NCBI GenBank assembly: GCA_945893075.1
Contig: CAMDDX010000004.1
Span: 1 to 59,682, forward strand
DNA length: 59,682 nucleotides
Direction of reading: 5' to 3'
From: Planctomyces sp. SH-PL62
Lineage (GTDB): Bacteria; Planctomycetota; Planctomycetia; Planctomycetales; Planctomycetaceae
A program made the position numbers and the translations under genes. Of this stretch, positions 42,241-50,470 are shown piece by piece. Each line of letters begins with the position of its first letter. The stretch's first letter is position 1. The notes under the pieces were generated by a model. That model did not search any database, was not told the DNA's origin, and saw nothing but the letters and a program-made list of their open reading frames with translations.

Positions 42241-43101
42241 TCAGTACCACGCGGTCGCCAGTTTGCGGCGGTACTCGCCAGCAAGTTCGGAAGCCGGACC
42301 CAGCAATCCGAGGATTTTGACCATCGCCTCTTTGGCTTGCGGGCCGATGCCCGCTTTGTCGCGAGCGATCAATGCCAAACACAATTCCAACGCTTCCGTG
42401 TGCTTGCCTGCGATAGCGAGCGCATCGGCGAGGCCGATTTGCAGCGGCAAGTCATTCGGGTTCGCGGCGGCCGCTCGGCGAGCCTCTTCCACGCCACCCG
42501 ATTCCTCAGCCGAGGCGCGGACTTCGAGTTCGTCCTTGATCGCTTGGCCTTCCGGTTCCAAGAAGCCGCGCTCTTCGAGTTGCTCGATCAGCCGCCGAGC
42601 TTCTTCGTCGCGGTTCTGAGCCATGATGACTCGCGCCAACGCGATCTTCAGCACGTCCGCTTTCGGTTCGAGATTCAGAGCCTCGCGGAATTTCACTTCC
42701 GCTCCGGCCGGGTCCGTCTCTTCGAGCTTCATCCCCGCCATCATCGCCATCTGCGCGGCAGAGGGCAGGAACGTCGCCAACCATTCTCGAATCTGCGGCT
42801 CCGGAACCACACCGACGAATTCGTTGACCAGTTGCCCGTCGCGAAACGCGACAACCAGCGGGATCGACTGAATCTGAAACGCCTGAGCGATCTGCTGCTC
42901 GACTTCGATATTGATCTTCACCAGCAAGAATTTGCCGGCGTACTCATCCGCGAGCCGCTCCAGCACGGGACCAAGTTGCTTGCACGGCTGGCACGATGGA
43001 CCCCAAAAGTCGACGACGACTGGCAGCTCGAATGATTTTTTGATGACGTCCGCTTCAAACGTGGCGGTGGTCGAATCTTTGATCCAGGCAGAGATGGGCA
43101 T
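42241..43101 (-). CDS. Thioredoxin-TPR protein (CnoX/YbbN type)
   Basis: 286 residues. N-terminal thioredoxin fold with the active site CQPC (residues 37-40) in PVVVDFWGPSCQPCKQLGPVLERLA, and cis-Pro in IQSIPLVVAF. From about 120 to 280 are TPR-like helices (PAGAEVKFREALNLEPKADVLKIALARV, AANPNDLPLQIGLADALAIAGKHTEAL). The layout is that of CnoX (formerly YbbN), a chaperedoxin that protects proteins from oxidation and works with chaperonin. E. coli CnoX lacks redox Cys, but many other bacteria retain CxxC as here. It lies in a tight minus-strand block with the sialidase-like and nucleotidyltransferase genes. Confidence 0.87.
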   Translation of the reverse strand: MPISAWIKDSTTATFEADVIKKSFELPVVVDFWGPSCQPCKQLGPVLERLADEYAGKFLLVKINIEVEQQIAQAFQIQSIPLVVAFRDGQLVNEFVGVVPEPQIREWLATFLPSAAQMAMMAGMKLEETDPAGAEVKFREALNLEPKADVLKIALARVIMAQNRDEEARRLIEQLEERGFLEPEGQAIKDELEVRASAEESGGVEEARRAAAANPNDLPLQIGLADALAIAGKHTEALELCLALIARDKAGIGPQAKEAMVKILGLLGPASELAGEYRRKLATAWY

Positions 43102-43128
43102 AGTGGGTTCGTTAATCGGTGGGAGGGG

Positions 43129-43731
43129 TTATTCAGGGTTGTCAATCAGCTCTTGCAGTCGCGCCGCCAACTCCGGCGCGAAGCGAGCCGGCCAACTGGC
43201 GTCAATCAATCCAAGCTCGATCATGTCGCGCAGATGCGTCCGATCCTTGTCGCGAAACGACGTGAGTTTCATTCGGACCAACGCATCGAGTGCCACCACT
43301 TGAAAATGTTTACCGGGCTGCGATTCGGAGACGTCGGCCGTTGGCGCGGCGTATTCGGGGCGCACCTTCTCGCCCGCGAAGAGCAAATGCACGCCGTCTC
43401 GAAATTTGGCGTTGGGACCATCGAGAAAGAAGTCGATTCCAGCCGCGTGACGATGCTCGAAGCCCGCCTGTTCCAACGCCGCGATGACTGCATCCAGGTC
43501 TTGCCGGCGGATCAGGATGTCAACGTCCGCCGTGTTTCGCACCGCAGCCTCATCGACTTCCGAGACCCACGCGGCGACGGCGTTGCCACCGGCCACGGCA
43601 TACGGAATTCCGGCCGCGGCCAACGCCCCGGCAACACGGCGAACTCGTTCGCGTACTTTTTCCACGGCGCGCACCATTCGATCGAGGGTGTCGTCACGCA
43701 TCCGATAATCAGGTGAGGTCATCGCGACCAT
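43129..43731 (-). CDS. Nucleotidyltransferase (AbiEii-like or stand-alone NTase)
   Basis: 200 residues; ATGs at 43731 and 43722 are both possible. NTase motifs: IPYAVAGGNAVAAWVSE, then RNTADVDILIRRQDLDAVI, with the G-G and D-x-D of the polymerase-beta fold, and a later FFLDGPNAKFRDGVHLLFAG. Planctomycete stand-alone NTases of this size resemble AbiEii/AbiGii toxins and uncharacterised DNA- or tRNA-nucleotidyl transferases. No antitoxin-like gene (AbiEi) is next to it, so it need not be a toxin. It is 27 bp upstream of the CnoX-like gene. Confidence 0.8.
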   Translation of the reverse strand: MVAMTSPDYRMRDDTLDRMVRAVEKVRERVRRVAGALAAAGIPYAVAGGNAVAAWVSEVDEAAVRNTADVDILIRRQDLDAVIAALEQAGFEHRHAAGIDFFLDGPNAKFRDGVHLLFAGEKVRPEYAAPTADVSESQPGKHFQVVALDALVRMKLTSFRDKDRTHLRDMIELGLIDASWPARFAPELAARLQELIDNPE

Positions 43732-43831
43732 GAAACCAACCTGCCATTGCCAGAATCATTCATCACCAGCCCGACGCGGGCTGGTCATGGTGAGCACTCT
43801 ATCGTCCCCACGAGAGGGATCACAGACCCCA

Positions 43832-45328
43832 TCACGTCCATGCGAACCAGCGAGCAAACAGCCGCTTGACGAATGGCGTCAGCCGTCGCCGAGAAAATTG
43901 ATCGGCCAGCCGTTTGATGACTTCGCTCTGAGTCGGATATGGATGAATCGTCTTTGCCAATACTCCCATGCCCAGCTTCGTCGTCATCGCCAATGTGATC
44001 TCGTTGAGCATGTCGCCGGCATTAGATGCCACAATCGTCGCGCCGACGATCTGGTCGGTGCCGCGTTCCAGCAGCAGCTTCGCGAAGCCAGCCGTTTCGC
44101 CGTCGAGGACGGCGCGGTCGTTGTGTGACATCTCTTCGACAAGAACATCGACCGCGACACCGCGCTCGCGAGCCTCCACTTCGGTTAGTCCGACGGCAGC
44201 GACTTCAGGATCGGTGTAGGTACATCGCGGGATCACCAGCGACGAGCCTTTGCCGCGTCCCGGAAACAGAGCGTTCTGCAAAACGATGCGAGCCATCGCG
44301 TCCGCCGCGTGCGTGAACTGAAATCGCGAGCAGACATCCCCCGCCGCGAAGACGGCTCGATTCGTCGTGCGGAATTGATCGTCCACTCGAATTCCATTTT
44401 GAACGTCGAACTCAACGTCGGCAATTCGCAAACCCAGGTCGTCCACATTTGGCACGCGGCCGACGGCGACTAGCAACTCATCCGCAGAACGGTTGCACGA
44501 GTCGCCGCCTCGTTCAATCCAGACATGCGCCTCGCCATCATCGCGGCTGACTCGTGAGACACGAGCGTTCGTCAGTAACTCAATCCCGTCACGACGCAAC
44601 GCGGCTTCCACGACCGTTGCCGCGTCGGCATCTTCCTTCGCCAGAATGTTTGGCCCGGAAGCGATCAACGTCACCTGCGATCCGAACCGCGCGAACGCTT
44701 GAGCCAACTCGCAGCCGATGGGGCCAGCTCCGATCACGACCAAACGGCGCGGCAACGACGTGAGCGAAAAGACCGTCTCGTTCGTGACGAAGCCCGCCTC
44801 GGCCAATCCGGGAATGTCGGGAACTGCGGCGCGTCCACCGGTCGCAATCAATGCACGACGGAATCGCAGCGGTTGACCGGCCACATCTATCGTGTCACGG
44901 CCCGCGAACCGGCCCGCGCCGAAAAAGACATCGACGCCAAGTCCTCGAAACCGCTCGGCGGAATCGTGCGGAGCCAGCGACGCTCGCAGTTGTCGCATTC
45001 GATTCAGCACCGTGCCGAAATTGACGCGAGTGCCGGCCGGCACTTCGACGCCGAACTCGGCCGCGTCGCGAACCGTTGCCGCGACACGAGCCGACTTCAG
45101 CAACGCCTTCGAGGGAACGCATCCGTAAACCAAGCAGTCGCCACCGAGCCGATGCTTCTCAATCAAAGCGACCTTCGCGCCGAGGCCCGCCGCTCCCGCC
45201 GCCGCGACCAGTCCCGCAGGCCCGCCACCAATCACGACCAGATGATAGCGCTTCGCTGGAATTGGATTGGTCCAATCCGCCGGAGCGACCTGCCGGTCGA
45301 GTTCGCCGTCGAAGGGATCGCCACTCAT
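43832..45328 (-). CDS. FAD-dependent disulfide oxidoreductase (mercuric reductase-like)
   Basis: 498 residues. Features of class I pyridine nucleotide-disulfide oxidoreductases: FAD motif VVIGGGPAGLVAAAGAA (residues 32-48), redox Cys pair GGDCLVYGCVPSK (Cys65, Cys70), NAD(P) motif VVIGAGPIGCELAQAF, FAD ribityl motif FAAGDVCSR, and the C-terminal catalytic HPYPTQSE (about 462-469; His and Glu). It is most like the mercuric reductase-like family without MerA's N-terminal HMA domain or vicinal C-terminal Cys pair, so its true substrate is unknown. Overlaps the TVP38 gene by 4 bases; this pair recurs in many bacteria, so the two products may act together on a membrane-associated redox process. 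Confidence 0.9.
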   Translation of the reverse strand: MSGDPFDGELDRQVAPADWTNPIPAKRYHLVVIGGGPAGLVAAAGAAGLGAKVALIEKHRLGGDCLVYGCVPSKALLKSARVAATVRDAAEFGVEVPAGTRVNFGTVLNRMRQLRASLAPHDSAERFRGLGVDVFFGAGRFAGRDTIDVAGQPLRFRRALIATGGRAAVPDIPGLAEAGFVTNETVFSLTSLPRRLVVIGAGPIGCELAQAFARFGSQVTLIASGPNILAKEDADAATVVEAALRRDGIELLTNARVSRVSRDDGEAHVWIERGGDSCNRSADELLVAVGRVPNVDDLGLRIADVEFDVQNGIRVDDQFRTTNRAVFAAGDVCSRFQFTHAADAMARIVLQNALFPGRGKGSSLVIPRCTYTDPEVAAVGLTEVEARERGVAVDVLVEEMSHNDRAVLDGETAGFAKLLLERGTDQIVGATIVASNAGDMLNEITLAMTTKLGMGVLAKTIHPYPTQSEVIKRLADQFSRRRLTPFVKRLFARWFAWT

Positions 45329-46032
45329 ACCTGCTCCCCTTCGACAACAGCGGTCGCGTCCGCCAACGCCTTCCTGGCGATGCGTGCCATCACGACCGTG
45401 ACCGCCAGCGTCGCGAGCAGGCCGACTCCCAACAGGATTTTCTGAGCGACGCCTCCTTCAGATCGTCCCGCCACGATGTCGCTCAAACTCTTCGCCGCCG
45501 AACCGATCGAGACGTACAACAGCGTCCCCGGAAACATGCCGATCCACGAGGCCAGCACGAAGTCGCGCAGCCGAACCTTCGTCAGTCCAAAGGCGTAATT
45601 CAGTAGATTGAACGGCAGCACCGGCGAGAGCCGCGTCAAGAACACGATCTTGAATCCTTGCTCGGCGACGGCCGCATCGAGTGCTCGAAATCGCGCGTCT
45701 CCCGCGACCTTCGGCTCGATGAAACGTCGCAGTAGCGTCCGCCCGGCAAGGAACGCCGAGGTCGCTCCAACCGTGCTGCCAATCGACACGGCGATCAGCG
45801 TCTTCACGACACCGAAGGCGAAGCCCCCCGCCAACGTCAGCAGCGACGCGGGAAAGAAGAACAAGCTCGCGGGAATGTATGACAACGCAAGCCACACCAA
45901 GCCGACATCACCCTGAGCCTGCAACGCTTCGACAAACCGCTTGGTCTGCTCACGCACGTCGATCCCCGAACTCACGGCCAACACCGCGACAACGGTCAGC
46001 AGCACCACCACGATTCCAATTCGCCACTTCAT
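45325..46032 (-). CDS. TVP38/TMEM64 family (DedA-like) membrane protein
   Basis: 235 residues with a membrane core: MKWRIGIVVVLLTVVAVLAVSSG, then VWLALSYIPASLFFFPASLLTLAGGFAFG (the family motif with FFFPASLLT), VGATSAFLAGRTLL, FLTRLSPVLPFNLLNYAFGLT (another hallmark) and a C-terminal hydrophobic pair. The VTT/TVP38 family probably moves lipids across the membrane. Its stop overlaps the start of the FAD oxidoreductase gene by 4 bases, so they are one translation unit. Start ATG at 46032 is immediately upstream of the repeat at 46063-46126. Confidence 0.9.
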   Translation of the reverse strand: MKWRIGIVVVLLTVVAVLAVSSGIDVREQTKRFVEALQAQGDVGLVWLALSYIPASLFFFPASLLTLAGGFAFGVVKTLIAVSIGSTVGATSAFLAGRTLLRRFIEPKVAGDARFRALDAAVAEQGFKIVFLTRLSPVLPFNLLNYAFGLTKVRLRDFVLASWIGMFPGTLLYVSIGSAAKSLSDIVAGRSEGGVAQKILLGVGLLATLAVTVVMARIARKALADATAVVEGEQV

Positions 46033-46062
46033 CAGGTTTGCATTCCAACTTAAAAAAATGAG

Positions 46063-46126
46063 ATAACGGCGGGTCGGCCATCGGCAAACGGCTTTCGGCC
46101 GGCAGCCGATCGCCGATGGCCGTTAT
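46063..46126. repeat. ATAACGGC-family inverted repeat in a divergent promoter region
   Basis: Arms 46063-46085 (ATAACGGCGGGTCGGCCATC) and 46105-46126 pair with one gap; both ends read ATAACGGC. It lies between the TVP38 start (46032) and the sugar isomerase-like gene (46194), so between two divergent genes. Confidence 0.7.
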
Positions 46127-46193
46127 CCTTTTCCTTGTTCCCAAACAGTATCCTGCACGCAGTCCACACGCTTGTCCGTCCAGGGAGTTCGCG

Positions 46194-47153
46194 ATGAGTA
46201 TCTTGCCACCCAACGATTCCGCCAGTCGCAGGACGTTCTTGAAAACGCTCGGAGCGGCGGCGGCCGGCGGCATTTCGCCAGTCATCACCTTCGGTGCCGA
46301 TGAGCCGCCACCGCGAATACCGATCGGCTTCAGCCTGTACGGCATGAAGAGCCTGCCGGTCGCGGACGCTCTGAAGGTTTGCTCGGAGATCGGCTACGAG
46401 TGCGTTGAACTCGCAGCCATGACCGATTGGCCCTGCGCGCCGGAGAAGCTGTCGGCCGAGCAGCGTCGAGACCTTCGTCAGCAGTTGAAAGACCGTCAAC
46501 TCCAGCTCGCATCGCTGATGGAGAACTTGCCGCTGACCATCGACGGCGAAAAGCATCGCGACAATCTCGATCGCTTCAAACGAGCGTTTGAACTTTCACG
46601 CGACCTCTCGCCCAAGCAAACCCCGTTGATCGAGACGATCCTGGGTGGCTCGCCCGACAAGTGGGAGATGTTGAAGGACAAATTCGTCGAACGCCTGCGC
46701 GACTGGTCCGCCGTCGCGGCCGAGCACAAAGCGATCATCGCCATCAAAGCTCACGTCGCCGGAGCATTGCACTTGCCCCGCGACGCCGCAGAACTCGTGC
46801 AGACGATCAATTCGCCGTCGCTGCAACTGACGTTCGACCAGAGCCATTTCCAGCTTCGCGATGTGCCAATGGCGGACGCCTGGAAGATGATGGCCGAGCG
46901 AACGCGATTCGTGCATGTCAAAGATGGCCGAGGCAAACCGGGAGCGTTTCAGTTTCTGCTTCCAGGTGACGGCACGATCGACTACGTCGAGTTGTTTCGC
47001 TTGCTGAAATCCAGCCGCTACTCCGGCCCGGTCGTCGTCGAGGTCAGCGGTCAACTGAGTTCCAAGCCCGACTACGATCCCATCGCCGCCGCGAGGAAGT
47101 GCTGGCCGGTGCTACGCGATGCGCGGAAGAGGGCAATGGAAAATGAGAAATGA
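46194..47153 (+). CDS. Tat-exported sugar phosphate isomerase/epimerase-like TIM-barrel protein
   Basis: 319 residues from the ATG at 46194; further upstream the frame is repeat sequence. Tat motif SRRTFLKTLGAAAAGG (Arg12-Arg13). The TIM barrel of the xylose isomerase-like AP-endonuclease-2 family is recognisable: GFSLYGMKSLPVADALKVCSEIGYECVELAAM, VAAEHKAIIAIKAHVAG, LQLTFDQSHF, FVHVKDGRGKPGAFQFLLPGDGTIDY and GPVVVEVSGQL. The metal-binding acid and His residues appear kept. Probably acts on a sugar in the periplasm. The last codons (MENEK) and the TGA stop come from a palindromic repeat (47136-47214). Confidence 0.87.
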   Translation: MSILPPNDSASRRTFLKTLGAAAAGGISPVITFGADEPPPRIPIGFSLYGMKSLPVADALKVCSEIGYECVELAAMTDWPCAPEKLSAEQRRDLRQQLKDRQLQLASLMENLPLTIDGEKHRDNLDRFKRAFELSRDLSPKQTPLIETILGGSPDKWEMLKDKFVERLRDWSAVAAEHKAIIAIKAHVAGALHLPRDAAELVQTINSPSLQLTFDQSHFQLRDVPMADAWKMMAERTRFVHVKDGRGKPGAFQFLLPGDGTIDYVELFRLLKSSRYSGPVVVEVSGQLSSKPDYDPIAAARKCWPVLRDARKRAMENEK

Positions 47154-47214
47154 AAAGTGCAAAATGAAATGATCGACATTTTGCATTCTCTATTTCTCAT
47201 TTCTCATTTTCCAT
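47136..47214. repeat. GGAAAATGAGAAATG imperfect inverted repeat after the isomerase-like gene
   Basis: Left arm 47136-47166 and right arm 47177-47214 contain the complementary words GGAAAATGAGAAATG and CATTTCTCATTTTCC plus GCAAAATG and CATTTTGC, with a spacing difference of about 7 bases. It supplies the stop codon of the upstream gene and is far more AT-rich than flanking sequence. Confidence 0.75.
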
Positions 47215-47246
47215 TTCCTCCTCCTCGCACCAGAATCCCACCGACG

Positions 47247-47252
47247 AAAGGA
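47247..47252 (+). promoter_or_regulatory. Shine-Dalgarno site deciding a GTG start
   Basis: AAAGGA stands 6 bases before the GTG at 47259. The ATG at 47252 is in another frame and closes after five codons, so the GTG is the start of the site-2 protease gene. Confidence 0.65.
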
Positions 47253-47258
47253 TGAGTC

Positions 47259-48380
47259 GTGGATCAACGTGAACCGATTGAGTTGCCTGTCGAACATATC
47301 TCGAATGCCCCCACATCCGAGACATCGCGTCCGTTCGTTTTCCAATTTCAATTTGGCGTCCAAGGTTCGCGCCCCACCCAATCGCGGCTGTTGCAAGAGC
47401 CAACTCGGCGCAGGCGACTGCTGCCGTTGCTGCTCTTCCTCGCGACCTGCCTGAGCACGTTCTTCGTGGGCAGCCAGTTTTTCGACCACAGCCGCCTCAT
47501 CATGAATCCGCTTCCTGGAGCAGTGCCGCGCATCGAAATTGAAGTCGCCTCAATGCTGCTGGGAGGGCTGCAATACTCATTCGGAATCATGGCCATTCTG
47601 GTGGCTCATGAGATGGGACACTTCTTGCAAGCACGGCGCTACGGAGTCCCCGCGAGCTGGCCGTGGTTTATCCCGATTCCGTTCTTGCCATTCGGGACGA
47701 TGGGGGCGGTCATCGTCCAAGCGGCTGGTCGTGCCGACCGCAAACAGATGTTTGATATCGGCATCACCGGCCCGCTGGCCGGACTGGTGCTCACGATTCC
47801 GTTCATAATCTTGGGACTTCACGACAGCGAAATCAAAACTCTCGCTGACTTCGGCGGCGGCATGAGCTTCGGAAATCCACCACTCTTGCAGTGGCTGGCC
47901 GAATGGCACTTCGGCCGGCCGCTCCTGCCCACCGAGGATGTCGTGCTGACACCATTCTTACACGCCGGATGGGTCGGCATCTTCGTGACCGCCTTGAACC
48001 TCATGCCCATCGGCCAGCTTGATGGCGGTCATATCTTGTACGGCTTGATCGGCCGCAAGGCCCATCGAGTAGCGGTGATCCTTCTGTGGACGGCAATATT
48101 CTGGATGCTCTCCACGGGGAATTGGTCGTACTGGCCCATCGTTTTCCTGTTGATAGTGACGGGAGTTCGTCATCCCCCCACACGCGACGATTCGGTGCCG
48201 CTGGGTGGCCTTCGAGTGGTGCTCGGCTGGGTGACGCTGCTGTTTGTCTTGATTGGGTTCACCCCCAATCCCATCAGCATTGATGACCGCATGCCTCGGC
48301 ATCCGCAATTGAATGTGAAACCCGACATCGTTTATGTGTGGCGATATTCGGAGAAGTCGGAGCCGGCAAAGGAACGGTGA
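47259..48380 (+). CDS. Site-2 protease family (M50) membrane metalloprotease
   Basis: 373 residues, GTG start. After a soluble N-terminus of about 60 residues come membrane segments; the zinc-binding HEMGH is residues 117-121 in SFGIMAILVAHEMGHFLQAR, and the third ligand is in NLMPIGQLDGGHILYG (Asp near residue 255). Such proteins cut substrates inside the membrane to release regulators; target unknown. There is no PDZ domain between the two zinc motifs, so it is of the non-RseP type. It converges with the CPBP gene, with the long palindrome at 48400-48485 filling the gap. Confidence 0.92.
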   Translation: MDQREPIELPVEHISNAPTSETSRPFVFQFQFGVQGSRPTQSRLLQEPTRRRRLLPLLLFLATCLSTFFVGSQFFDHSRLIMNPLPGAVPRIEIEVASMLLGGLQYSFGIMAILVAHEMGHFLQARRYGVPASWPWFIPIPFLPFGTMGAVIVQAAGRADRKQMFDIGITGPLAGLVLTIPFIILGLHDSEIKTLADFGGGMSFGNPPLLQWLAEWHFGRPLLPTEDVVLTPFLHAGWVGIFVTALNLMPIGQLDGGHILYGLIGRKAHRVAVILLWTAIFWMLSTGNWSYWPIVFLLIVTGVRHPPTRDDSVPLGGLRVVLGWVTLLFVLIGFTPNPISIDDRMPRHPQLNVKPDIVYVWRYSEKSEPAKER

Positions 48381-48399
48381 GAACTCGAGCGGGCGCGAC

Positions 48400-48485
48400 G
48401 GGGTCGGGAGTCTTTTTCATACCGCACAACACGAGTCAATCAACCTAACTCTCTCGACTGCGGCATGAAAAAGACTCCCGACCCC
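48400..48485. repeat. 26-bp inverted repeat between convergent genes, kin of 11806-11892
   Basis: Arms 48400-48425 and 48460-48485 pair at 25 of 26 positions. The outer 20 bases, GGGGTCGGGAGTCTTTTTCA, equal those at 11806. It ends 1 base before the stop codon of the convergent CPBP gene (48487) and begins 20 bases after the M50 stop. Loop sequences differ between the two copies. Confidence 0.9.
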
Positions 48486-48486
48486 T

Positions 48487-49269
48487 TCACCGGGCAGCCA
48501 TCGTCAGCGCGATGTTCCACAGGTTGAAGAAGGCGTGAGCGATGACCACAGAGAGGTAGCTGCGACGCCGGTCATACAGAAGTCCCAGCAGCAGCGCCAG
48601 CGGCAGCAACGCGGCTCCGTCGAGCGGTCCGTGAACCATCGCGAACGCAATCGACGAAATCCCAATCGCGTGCGTGGAAGAAGTCTTCGTCTTAAGCCAG
48701 CCCAATAGGATGACTCGGAAGAGCAGCTCTTCCAGCAGCGGGGCACAAATCACGGCGGCGACCAAAACCCAGGCGAGCGTGACCAGCCCGACGTCCTGTT
48801 CCAAGAGCCGCAGCAACAGATTCTTCTCGGCCGGTTGTCGCCACCAAGAGGTCGCCAGCAACAGGGCGAGCACCGGAAGAAAGCTGGCGTGCGCGGTCTC
48901 CAATCCGTCGGAGATTTGTCGCCGCCAATGGTCGAGCGTGAATCCAAAACCGCGCAGCGATCGAGACTCAAAACCCAACAGCGCACACAGAAGTCCGGCC
49001 GTCAGAATCCGCGTCGCACAAGCCGCTTGCACGGCCGACAACGAGATCGTCTTCGCAGGCTCACGAACTTCCGGAGTCACCACGGCGATCAAGCTCAGCC
49101 AGACATAGGTGATCGTCAACAACAGCGCGACGATGTTGATCGGAGTCGGTGGAAACGATTCGCTCGGACAGATTTCGCCGAATCGCCGCCAGCGACGCCA
49201 CCATAACCACCACACCGCCGCGCTGATGGCGATCATCACCACCACGATCGCCGCTTGAGCGTTCGCCAT
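48487..49269 (-). CDS. CPBP family intramembrane glutamic endopeptidase
   Basis: 260 residues, about seven hydrophobic segments. The catalytic motif EELLFR (near residue 178, in VICAPLLEELLFRVILLGWLKTK) and the downstream His motifs (ISSIAFAMVHGPLDG; VVIAHAFFNLWNI) are typical of CPBP/Abi proteins, the Rce1-like group. These proteases work in membranes on prenylated or signal-type substrates; here target unknown. The gene is 6 bp downstream of the alcohol dehydrogenase gene on the same strand. Confidence 0.9.
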   Translation of the reverse strand: MANAQAAIVVVMIAISAAVWWLWWRRWRRFGEICPSESFPPTPINIVALLLTITYVWLSLIAVVTPEVREPAKTISLSAVQAACATRILTAGLLCALLGFESRSLRGFGFTLDHWRRQISDGLETAHASFLPVLALLLATSWWRQPAEKNLLLRLLEQDVGLVTLAWVLVAAVICAPLLEELLFRVILLGWLKTKTSSTHAIGISSIAFAMVHGPLDGAALLPLALLLGLLYDRRRSYLSVVIAHAFFNLWNIALTMAAR

Positions 49270-49275
49270 AACCGA

Positions 49276-50244
49276 CTACTTTCGATACGCCGGGAACTCG
49301 ACGAAGACTTTGATCGCTCCGTCGCGGCGGTCGCGGAAGGTCTCGAACGCGGTTTGCATCTCGGCCAGCTTATAGGTGTGAGTCACCAGCGGATTCACAT
49401 CGACTCGGCGTTCGGCGATCCACTGCATTGCCAGCGGAAAGTCGCGACGGAAGTCGGGATTGATGCTGGTATGGACCGTCCCGTTCTTGAAGATCAGATC
49501 GCGCCACCGCAGCCCGTTGATGATCTCCGGAGCGACTCCGAAATACAGGATGCGGCCGCCGTAGCCAAGCAACTCGATGCACAGGTTGAATTGCTGCTCG
49601 GCATGTCCGACCGCCTCGATGACGATGTCCGCCCCTTTACCGCCGGTCAGCTCTTTGAGCTTGGCCGCCGGATCTTCGACCGCGTTGCAGATCGTCGAAG
49701 TCACCCCGCATTTCCAACTGGTCTTCAATCGCGATTCGAGCTTATCGATCCCGATCACCTGCCGAGCACCGAGCGCCTTCACGCTCATGTTGAAGATCTG
49801 CCCCATCGGGCCTTGGCCGACGATGGCCACGTCGAGATCAACCAGCGTCGGCAGCTTCTTCAGCGCGAAAATGGCCGTCCCCAACGGTTGAGCCAACACC
49901 GCTTCCTGATCCGAACATCGCGGATCGATCGCGACACACTGATTTTCAGAGACCGTGTATCGCTCCCACAAACCGTTCTGTTCGGGAGGCACACAGAGCA
50001 CTCGTTCGCCGACCTTCCAGCGTTGGCCGTTCGTGGCGACGACGCTGCCGATCATCTCGTGCAACGAATGCCCCAGACGGATCGGCCATTCGCCGCTGTG
50101 GGTGAAGTACGGCGTGTCCGACCCACACAGGCAGGTCAACTCCGGCTGAAAGATGATCTCACCGCTGCCTCCCGGCGTGAGCTGCGGTTCGGGAGCTTCC
50201 ACGAGATCAATGCGATGCGGTGCGGTGAATCGTCCTGCGAGCAT
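49276..50244 (-). CDS. Zinc-dependent medium-chain alcohol dehydrogenase family protein
   Basis: 322 residues. MDR signs: LTCLCGSD (catalytic zinc Cys40), LGHSLHEMIG (His/Glu pair, His62-Glu63), VAIVGQGPMGQIFNMSVKALGARQVIGID (NAD(P)-binding Rossmann) and the C-terminal ITHTYKLAEMQTAFETF-like strand (written here as THTYKLAEMQTAFETF). The structural-zinc loop with four Cys is absent, so this resembles the sorbitol/threonine-type or a degraded member. Substrate unknown. Its stop is 6 bp before the start of the CPBP gene. Confidence 0.85.
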   Translation of the reverse strand: MLAGRFTAPHRIDLVEAPEPQLTPGGSGEIIFQPELTCLCGSDTPYFTHSGEWPIRLGHSLHEMIGSVVATNGQRWKVGERVLCVPPEQNGLWERYTVSENQCVAIDPRCSDQEAVLAQPLGTAIFALKKLPTLVDLDVAIVGQGPMGQIFNMSVKALGARQVIGIDKLESRLKTSWKCGVTSTICNAVEDPAAKLKELTGGKGADIVIEAVGHAEQQFNLCIELLGYGGRILYFGVAPEIINGLRWRDLIFKNGTVHTSINPDFRRDFPLAMQWIAERRVDVNPLVTHTYKLAEMQTAFETFRDRRDGAIKVFVEFPAYRK

Positions 50245-50289
50245 GTGGTTCCTTTGGAGTTATTGTCGGGGTGAGGCCGATTTGTCGTG

Positions 50290-50470
50290 TCTTGAATGTC
50301 CAATTTCCAAATCTCAATGACCAATGAAATCTCAATGTCCAATGTCCAATTCGGAATCGTGGCACTCGAATATGAGGGCGGAGAACCACTTCTGCTGATT
50401 GGACCTTGGGACTTGGTCATTGATTGGACATTGGAGCTTGGACCTTGGTCATTGGCTATTTGCCAATGCA
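50290..50470. repeat. CCAATGTCCAAT / TTGGACATTGG word-repeat field
   Basis: About 180 bp in which CCAATGTCCAATT- and CCAATGAAATCTCAATG-like words face TTGGTCATTGATTGGACATTGG-like words, giving an imperfect long inverted repeat. The PQQ-propeller gene ends inside it (stop at 50456-50458). Like the AAATCTCAAATC words it is AT-rich against a GC-rich background. Confidence 0.6.

Noticed and set aside
43129-43731. AbiE toxin-antitoxin system
   Set aside because: The NTase resembles AbiEii in part, but no AbiEi-like antitoxin gene is adjacent.
50290-50470. CRISPR-like array
   Set aside because: Short similar words recur, but spacing is irregular, words are in both orientations and no constant repeat of 25-37 bp exists.
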